In this document: one piece after another, positions 8,482-13,034 of the stretch
Numbering within the stretch: position 1 is the stretch's first letter
How the letters are laid out: the number at the start of each line of letters is the position of its first letter
NCBI GenBank assembly: GCA_025362535.1
Contig: JANYGE010000087.1
Span: 1-13,034, forward strand
Length of the DNA stretch: 13,034 bases
Source of the DNA: Hyphomicrobiales bacterium
Lineage (GTDB): Bacteria; Pseudomonadota; Alphaproteobacteria; Rhizobiales; Aestuariivirgaceae
Direction: 5' to 3'
Position numbers and translations under genes: made by a program
The notes under the pieces: model-generated
Told to the model about the DNA's origin: nothing
Database searches by the model: none
What the model saw: only the letters and a program-made list of their open reading frames with translations

Positions 8482-8482
8482 C

Positions 8483-10753
8483 ATGAGCAAAGCCCCTACG
8501 CGTCCTTCCTTTACTGATGAGGAAGCCCTGCAGTTTCATTCCCGGGGGAAACCCGGCAAGCTCGAGATTACGCCCACTAAACCTATGGCCACCCAGCGCG
8601 ATTTATCGCTGGCCTATTCACCCGGGGTTGCCGTTCCGGTGCGGCGCATCGCTGAAAACCCTGATGCGTCCTATGATTACACCTCGAAGGGCAATTTGGT
8701 TGCGGTGATTACCAATGGCACAGCGATTTTGGGTCTGGGCGATTTGGGGGCCCTTGCCTCAAAGCCCGTGATGGAAGGCAAGGCGGTTTTGTTTAAACGT
8801 TTTGCCGATGTCGATTCAATTGATCTTGAGGTCGATACCAAAGACGTTGAAGAATTTATCGGTGCGGTGCGCTATCTCGGCCCATCATTTGGTGGCATAA
8901 ATCTGGAAGATATTAAAGCGCCCGAATGTTTCATTATCGAACAACGCTTGCGCGAGCTTATGGACATTCCGGTGTTCCATGACGATCAACACGGAACCGC
9001 AATCATTGCCACAGCTGCTCTGATCAATGCATTGCATATCACCGGGCGCGATCTCAAAACCTGTAAGATCGTTTGCAATGGCGCAGGGGCTGCGGCAATT
9101 GCCTGCGTTGAACTGGTGAAATCCTTAGGTGTGCCGCATGGAAATGTCATTCTGTGCGATTCCAAAGGGGTGGTTTATCAGGGCCGCAGCGAGGGCATGA
9201 ACCAATGGAAATCAGCTCATGCAGTTCCAACCAAAACCCGCTCTTTAGCGGATGCGATGGAGGGCGCTGATGTGTTCTTTGGCTTGTCTGCTGCTGGCGC
9301 ATTAACGCAAGCCATGGTCAAGACCATGGCGGCCGACCCGATTATTTTTGCGATGGCCAATCCTGATCCAGAAATTTTACCAGAAGATGTGGCCGCCGTG
9401 CGCTCGGATGCCATCATGGCCACTGGCCGCTCAGATTATCCCAACCAAGTGAATAACGTGCTTGGATTTCCCTATATTTTCCGCGGTGCGCTTGATGTGC
9501 GAGCCCGTACCATCAATGAAGAGATGAAGATTGCCGCAGCGGAAGCGCTGGCAGAATTGGCGCGCGAAGATGTGCCTGATGAAGTGGCTGCTGCCTATCA
9601 TGGTTCGCAGCTTTCTTTTGGGCGGGAATATTTAATCCCGGCTCCGTTTGATCCGCGTTTGATTTCGCGCATTCCGGTGGCTGTGGCTAAAGCGGCCATG
9701 GCTTCCGGTGTGGCGCGCAAACAGATCACTGATCTTGGGGCCTATGCCGCCGAACTTTCAGCGCGGCTTGACCCCATCGCTGGCACCTTGCAGAGCGTTT
9801 ACACCCATGTGAAATCACAGCCGCGTCGCGTTATTTTTGCGGAAGGGGAAGAAGACCGGATGATCCGGGCCGCCAATAGTTTTGCCCAGCAAGGTCTGGG
9901 CAAAGCGATTTTGATTGGCCGCGAAAGTGTGATTGAAAAAACGCTGGAAGCTTCTGCCCTTGAACTGCACGAAAATGTTGAAATTCAAAATGCCAGACTC
10001 TCGCATCGCAACACCGACTATGCAGACTTCCTTTATGCGCGTTTGCAGCGTGAAGGATTCTTGCACCGTGACTGCCAGCGCATGGCCAATCAAGATCGCA
10101 ATATTTTTGGCGCATGTATGCTTGCCCTTGCTGATGCCGATGCGATGGTGACGGGCCTCACCCGGAATTATTCGGTAGCATTGGATAACGTGCGCCGGGC
10201 TATTGATGCTAAAGCAGGCCATCGCCCGATTGCAGTTTCGATGGCCTTGGTGCGTGGGCGCACTGTCTTTATTGCCGATACCTCCATTCATGAATTGCCA
10301 ACGGCTGAAGAGCTTGCCGATATTGCGCAAGAGGCTGCCGGTGTGGCGAGACGATTTGGCGTGGAGCCGCGTGTGGCGTTCCTCTCTTATTCCACATTCG
10401 GTTATCCAAAAGGCGACCGGGCTGAATATGTGCGGCGGGCCGTGAAGATTTTGGATGGGCGGCAGGTTGATTTTGAATATGATGGTGAGATGGCGGCTGA
10501 CGTGGCTTTATCGCCGGAAGCCATGGCACTCTATCCGTTCTGCCGCCTTAAGGGGCCAGCCAACGTGCTGGTTATGCCAGCCGCGCATTCGGCATCGATT
10601 TCAACCAAGATGTTGCAACAATTGGGCGGTGTAACAGTTATTGGGCCCTTGCTTACGGGCCTCTCAAAGCCTGTGCAGATTGCTTCCATGTCAGCCACTG
10701 CCAATGATATCGTCAACCTCGCTGCGATTGCAGCATTTGATATTAATTGGTAG
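8483..10753 (+). CDS. maeB: NADP-type malic enzyme with fused phosphotransacetylase-like domain
   Basis: The enzyme decarboxylates malate oxidatively to pyruvate, yielding reduced cofactor. The 756 residues match the roughly 760 usual for the MaeB/Tme class. The malic enzyme part (about 1-430) has SPGVAVP at 46-52, [11 protein letters not shown] at 165-175 with metal-binding aspartates, a Rossmann loop NGAGAAAIA at 199-207 and MANPDPE at 291-297. Residues from about 430 form a PTA-like domain that in this family is regulatory rather than catalytic: the arginine of the usual GRANV motif is replaced (GPANVLVMP at 691-699). NADP rather than NAD use is inferred from synteny with rhizobial tme. 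The frame is open up to 8315, but that segment overlaps mutS codons; the ATG at 8483 with [16 protein letters not shown] fits homologues. It is divergent from mutS, and its 3' end overlaps convergent olsB by 11 bp. Confidence 0.95.
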   Translation: MSKAPTRPSFTDEEALQFHSRGKPGKLEITPTKPMATQRDLSLAYSPGVAVPVRRIAENPDASYDYTSKGNLVAVITNGTAILGLGDLGALASKPVMEGKAVLFKRFADVDSIDLEVDTKDVEEFIGAVRYLGPSFGGINLEDIKAPECFIIEQRLRELMDIPVFHDDQHGTAIIATAALINALHITGRDLKTCKIVCNGAGAAAIACVELVKSLGVPHGNVILCDSKGVVYQGRSEGMNQWKSAHAVPTKTRSLADAMEGADVFFGLSAAGALTQAMVKTMAADPIIFAMANPDPEILPEDVAAVRSDAIMATGRSDYPNQVNNVLGFPYIFRGALDVRARTINEEMKIAAAEALAELAREDVPDEVAAAYHGSQLSFGREYLIPAPFDPRLISRIPVAVAKAAMASGVARKQITDLGAYAAELSARLDPIAGTLQSVYTHVKSQPRRVIFAEGEEDRMIRAANSFAQQGLGKAILIGRESVIEKTLEASALELHENVEIQNARLSHRNTDYADFLYARLQREGFLHRDCQRMANQDRNIFGACMLALADADAMVTGLTRNYSVALDNVRRAIDAKAGHRPIAVSMALVRGRTVFIADTSIHELPTAEELADIAQEAAGVARRFGVEPRVAFLSYSTFGYPKGDRAEYVRRAVKILDGRQVDFEYDGEMAADVALSPEAMALYPFCRLKGPANVLVMPAAHSASISTKMLQQLGGVTVIGPLLTGLSKPVQIASMSATANDIVNLAAIAAFDINW

Positions 10754-11561
10754 GCGCGCCAAAATGCGCGAAATAGCGCGGATTGATTGACGAGATTGGC
10801 AGCACCACTAAAACATCAATGGTGTTGAAGGTTTTATCAATCACCGCACCTTCACCAATATAGCTGCCCAGACGCAAATAGCCTTTGATCAAGGGTGGTA
10901 AGCTGAGCATGGCCTTCCTACAATCAATGGCATCTGCTGCCTTACGCTTCATATCGACATAGTGTTGGTCGTGGGCGCGGGCATGCCATTCATCAGGCAA
11001 TTTTGTATGATGGCCGAGGAAACTTAACGTGTCAGCGTGGCACTCAGGATCGGTGCCATCAAAACTTGCACAGCCAAACATAGCATCCACTTTATGGTGG
11101 CGGACATAATTCCAGATGCCCTGCCAGAGCAGCTCTATCACCGGTGTTCCACGGTATTGGGCCAATACGCAGGAGCGTCCCAGTTCCAAAAATGACAGAT
11201 CTGATTTACGGGCCAAAAGCGGTTCAACGTCAAATTCGCTTTGACTGTAAAAACCACCATTTTGTTTAGCGATTGACTGGCGCAGCATCCGATAAGTGCC
11301 CACCACTTCCTCATCATCATCAATACAGAGTTCGGGATTTGAGGTTTCAGTTCGGGCTCTGGTCACAAGCAAATGATCGCAAATCTCATCAAAGCGATCC
11401 TGATCTCGCTTGGTTTCAAGCGTCAGTGCATCAGGGGCAGCACCCAATTCTTCATGAAAAACACGATATCTTAGGCGCTGGGCCACAGCCACATGGGCGC
11501 CGGATTTGGCGAGTTTGATCCCGAGATCAAGCCGCTTTGAAAAATGTGGTTCGAGCTTCAC
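10743..11561 (-). CDS. olsB: L-ornithine N-alpha-acyltransferase OlsB (ornithine lipid synthesis, first step)
   Basis: OlsB transfers a 3-hydroxyacyl chain from acyl carrier protein to ornithine, giving lyso-ornithine lipid, which OlsA then acylates. The 272 residues have the GNAT-like acyltransferase fold of this family: QRLRYRVFHEELG near 28-40, EVVGTYRML at 85-93, FLELGRSCV at 124-132, and the characteristic C-terminal run LPPLIKGYLRLG at 221-232 followed by INPRYFAHFG at 259-268. The start is GTG at 11561, supported by GAGGAG 6 nt upstream; no suitable ATG lies nearby. No olsA is in the window. The last 11 bp overlap maeB tail to tail. A PhoB-like half-site lies upstream, consistent with the known increase of ornithine lipids under phosphate limitation in rhizobia. 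A related haemolysin-like acyltransferase is the main alternative. Confidence 0.88.
   Translation of the reverse strand: MKLEPHFSKRLDLGIKLAKSGAHVAVAQRLRYRVFHEELGAAPDALTLETKRDQDRFDEICDHLLVTRARTETSNPELCIDDDEEVVGTYRMLRQSIAKQNGGFYSQSEFDVEPLLARKSDLSFLELGRSCVLAQYRGTPVIELLWQGIWNYVRHHKVDAMFGCASFDGTDPECHADTLSFLGHHTKLPDEWHARAHDQHYVDMKRKAADAIDCRKAMLSLPPLIKGYLRLGSYIGEGAVIDKTFNTIDVLVVLPISSINPRYFAHFGAPTN
10755..10770. terminator. GC-rich hairpin at the maeB/olsB convergent junction
   Basis: CGCGC (10755-10759) and GCGCG (10766-10770) form a 5-bp all-GC stem around a 6-nt loop, starting 2 bp after the maeB stop; another GCGCG follows at 10776-10780. Neither strand has a T-run after it, so a classical intrinsic terminator is not supported. 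It also encodes conserved OlsB residues (around FAHFG), which may be the whole reason for the sequence. It might act as a 3'-end barrier for the maeB transcript. Confidence 0.2.
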
Positions 11562-11567
11562 GTAAAA

Positions 11568-11573
11568 CTCCTC
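11568..11573 (-). promoter_or_regulatory. ribosome binding site of olsB that decides the GTG start
   Basis: GAGGAG lies 6 nt upstream of the GTG at 11561-11559. It is one of the strongest Shine-Dalgarno matches in the window and settles the non-ATG start. Confidence 0.75.
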
Positions 11574-11588
11574 GTGGGATGCCTATCA

Positions 11589-11606
11589 ACTCCACAATTA
11601 TGACAG
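11589..11606 (-). promoter_or_regulatory. candidate PhoB box upstream of olsB
   Basis: On the minus strand, CTGTCATAATTGTGGAGT begins with the exact Pho-box half-site CTGTCAT (11606-11600) and matches 13 of 18 positions of a typical box of two CTGTCAT-type repeats; the second half is degenerate. It ends 27 bp before the olsB GTG. A CATAAT hexamer inside it could itself be a -10 element, which would argue against classical activation from the -35 position. The 73-bp gap (11562-11634) has no other clear promoter. Phosphate control of olsB in rhizobia is established; this site is inference. Confidence 0.35.
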
Positions 11607-11634
11607 TTTTATCAAGCTCAAAAAACTAAGCATT

Positions 11635-13034
11635 TTATGCAGCTTTTCGGATGCGCAAGAGATCATACAAAGCCTCTTCGAGATCAAGCTGATCAAAAGG
11701 CTTGGCGAGATGACCATCCATGCCAGCTTCAATGCAAGCGGCAATATCGTCAGGTCTGGCATGGGCGGTGAGTGCAAGGATGGGCAAAGGACGCCGACCA
11801 GGGCCTTTGGCCTTAATGCCGCGCTCACGGATCATCCGGGCGGTTTCATGGCCGTTCATGTAGGGCATTTCAACATCGAGCAATGCCATATCAAATTTGC
11901 CGTTGTGCAAGAGGGCTTGCAAGGCGGCCTCACCATTATTCACGGCGTAGACCTCATGCCCCATGCGGACGAGCATGGTGCGAATGAGCAAGGAATTGAC
12001 AGGATTATCTTCGGCCAAAAGAAGGCGCAGAGATTTTTGTGCACTCGGTTGCTTTATGGCCTGGCGCAATTCTGAACTGGTCTGCTTCAAAACGGCACTG
12101 TCTTGTGCAGCCAAAAGAGAAAGTAGGGTTGAGCGGCGCAAGGGCTTCAGCAAATATCCCGAGAACGGCTTTGACAGCAGTGATTTGTAAGTGCTGCGCT
12201 GCTCTGCTTTTAACATCACCCAGACAGTGCTGGGCTTTTTGGCTGATTTGCTTTTGGCCCAGCTTTGTAACTCCCTAGCATAGGAACTGTCAGCGATGAT
12301 CGATGAAAGCGATGAAGCAAGCCCAATGCGTTTCTTTAAATGTGTTGCGGAGGCAAGCTCGCTCACGTCGGCACCTAGATCCTTTAAACTTAAAGTGAGG
12401 TGGCGTTTGGCCACTCCATCTGCCATGGCCAATGCGTAATGCCGGTTTTCCAAGGGCTTGGTTTCAGGACCTGTTACGGGCACTAGAATTTCAGGCAAGG
12501 TAAAGGAGAAGTGGGTGCCTTGATCTTGCGCGCTGGTTACGTTCAGAGTTCCGCCCATTTCAGTAATCAGGCGTTTGCAGATCGCCAATCCTAAACCGGT
12601 GCCGCCATATTTCTGTGCCGTTTTCGAGCTTGCCTGCTCAAATTCCGTAAACACGCGGCCAAGTTCCTCTTGCGTCATGCCAATTCCTGAATCAGTGATG
12701 GCAAAACTGAGTTGGTTTTCGGCATTCAAAGTGACATCAATGGCGACACCACCTTTCTCAGTAAATTTAATGGCATTACCGGCTAAATTGAAAAGGATTT
12801 GACGCAAATGCACATCATCACCAGCCACCAGTGGCGGTACATCGCCTGCAATATAGGCTGAAATTTCAATGCCTTTGGCATGGGCGCGCGGAGAAAGAAG
12901 TTCCGTGACTGTTTCTATAAGGTTGATCAGATCAAGAGGTTCTGCAGCTGTCGATTTCTTCGAGGCGGCTTTGGCATTATCGAGAATTTCGTCGATGATC
13001 GACAAAAGTGTGCGGCTGGAAGAATGCGCAATGG
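11635..13034 (-). CDS. hybrid sensor histidine kinase, C-terminal part (cut by right edge)
   Basis: The frame is open through the right edge, so the sensor region and phospho-accepting His are outside; 466 codons are visible in whole or part, the earliest encoding the end of the HisKA helix (AHSSSRTLLSIIDEILD). Counting whole codons from 13032, the HATPase domain has the N box NLAGNAIKF at 82-90, DSGIG at 114-118, FEQ near 131-133 and GGTGLGL at 143-149, so kinase activity is expected. A degenerate receiver-like segment follows (about 198-310). The C-terminal receiver is intact: E341-D342, acceptor D386 in LLDVEMP, T422 and K444 in AKPF. No Hpt domain follows before the stop. The partner regulator and signal cannot be told from this sequence. 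It is 73 bp upstream of olsB on the same strand and might be co-transcribed. Confidence 0.92.
   Translation of the reverse strand, partial: IAHSSSRTLLSIIDEILDNAKAASKKSTAAEPLDLINLIETVTELLSPRAHAKGIEISAYIAGDVPPLVAGDDVHLRQILFNLAGNAIKFTEKGGVAIDVTLNAENQLSFAITDSGIGMTQEELGRVFTEFEQASSKTAQKYGGTGLGLAICKRLITEMGGTLNVTSAQDQGTHFSFTLPEILVPVTGPETKPLENRHYALAMADGVAKRHLTLSLKDLGADVSELASATHLKKRIGLASSLSSIIADSSYARELQSWAKSKSAKKPSTVWVMLKAEQRSTYKSLLSKPFSGYLLKPLRRSTLLSLLAAQDSAVLKQTSSELRQAIKQPSAQKSLRLLLAEDNPVNSLLIRTMLVRMGHEVYAVNNGEAALQALLHNGKFDMALLDVEMPYMNGHETARMIRERGIKAKGPGRRPLPILALTAHARPDDIAACIEAGMDGHLAKPFDQLDLEEALYDLLRIRKAA

Noticed and set aside
8315-8482. N-terminal extension of MaeB by 56 residues
   Set aside because: The extra residues come from sequence opposite mutS codons and are unlike a MaeB start; [16 protein letters not shown] at 8483 fits the family.
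8386-8490. N-terminal extension of MutS by 35 residues
   Set aside because: The extension precedes the point where MutS proteins normally begin, would overlap the maeB start codon, and would leave no room for promoters between the divergent genes.
9815-10330. 171-codon minus-strand open frame opposite maeB
   Set aside because: It is fully inside the conserved PTA-like domain of MaeB and shows no protein family features.
11615-11645. Intrinsic terminator after the hybrid kinase
   Set aside because: GCAT-AAA-ATGC on the minus strand gives only a 4-bp stem overlapping the stop codon; the T-run follows after a 3-nt gap (TAG), and the stem is too weak to support a call.
13003-13005. TTG as a start codon of a 456-residue kinase
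   Set aside because: The nine whole codons before it up to the edge (IAHSSSRTL) complete the HisKA helix, so the gene simply continues out of the window.
1-13034. Mobile element, CRISPR, phage or defence island
   Set aside because: No transposase, integrase, spaced repeats, tRNA-associated direct repeats or toxin-antitoxin pairs were seen; every long frame on the coding strand is a recognised conserved gene.

Overview
The window is an almost fully coding stretch of an alphaproteobacterial chromosome, most likely Hyphomicrobiales (Rhizobiales). The evidence is the protein sequences (a PTA-fused MaeB, an OlsB ornithine-lipid acyltransferase, a NifU-type protein beginning MFIQTEATPNP) and the gene order kinase / olsB / maeB / mutS / glnD / murJ / trpS / nfuA. 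From memory, unchecked, this closely matches the olsB-tme-mutS-glnD neighbourhood of Sinorhizobium meliloti. Base composition looks near 50% GC by eye, which is modest for that order.

Layout. Positions 1-8385 form a minus-strand block of housekeeping genes, transcribed right to left: mutS (mismatch repair), glnD (PII uridylyltransferase), murJ (lipid II flippase), trpS (tryptophanyl-tRNA synthetase) and the start of nfuA (iron-sulfur carrier, cut by the left edge). mutS and glnD overlap by 4 bp (ATGA), glnD and murJ are 5 bp apart, and murJ and trpS are 31 bp apart, so these four look like one operon. nfuA lies 57 bp further on behind its own plausible promoter and a good ribosome binding site. 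A 97-bp divergent control region (8386-8482) separates mutS from maeB, the NADP-type malic enzyme, which is the only plus-strand gene. maeB runs into the 3' end of olsB tail to tail with an 11-bp overlap. olsB has a GTG start with a strong ribosome binding site, and 28 bp further upstream lies a candidate PhoB half-site. The right end is a hybrid histidine kinase, cut by the right edge, with one intact receiver and one degenerate receiver.

Functional links. mutS-glnD-murJ-trpS is a growth and housekeeping operon without one shared pathway. GlnD is the sensor of the nitrogen-status cascade; MaeB feeds pyruvate/NADPH metabolism; OlsB makes phosphorus-free membrane lipid. The kinase may be co-transcribed with olsB, but nothing in the sequence shows that it controls it.

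I found no mobile element, CRISPR array, tRNA, rRNA or defence system, and no convincing undescribed system. The points worth a second look are small: the PhoB-like site before olsB, two dyad symmetries in the mutS/maeB control region, the degenerate receiver in the kinase, a 9-bp tandem repeat copying the end of murJ, Glu at the key Asp39 position of MurJ, and the non-catalytic-looking PTA domain of MaeB. There is no gene-free stretch longer than 300 bases.
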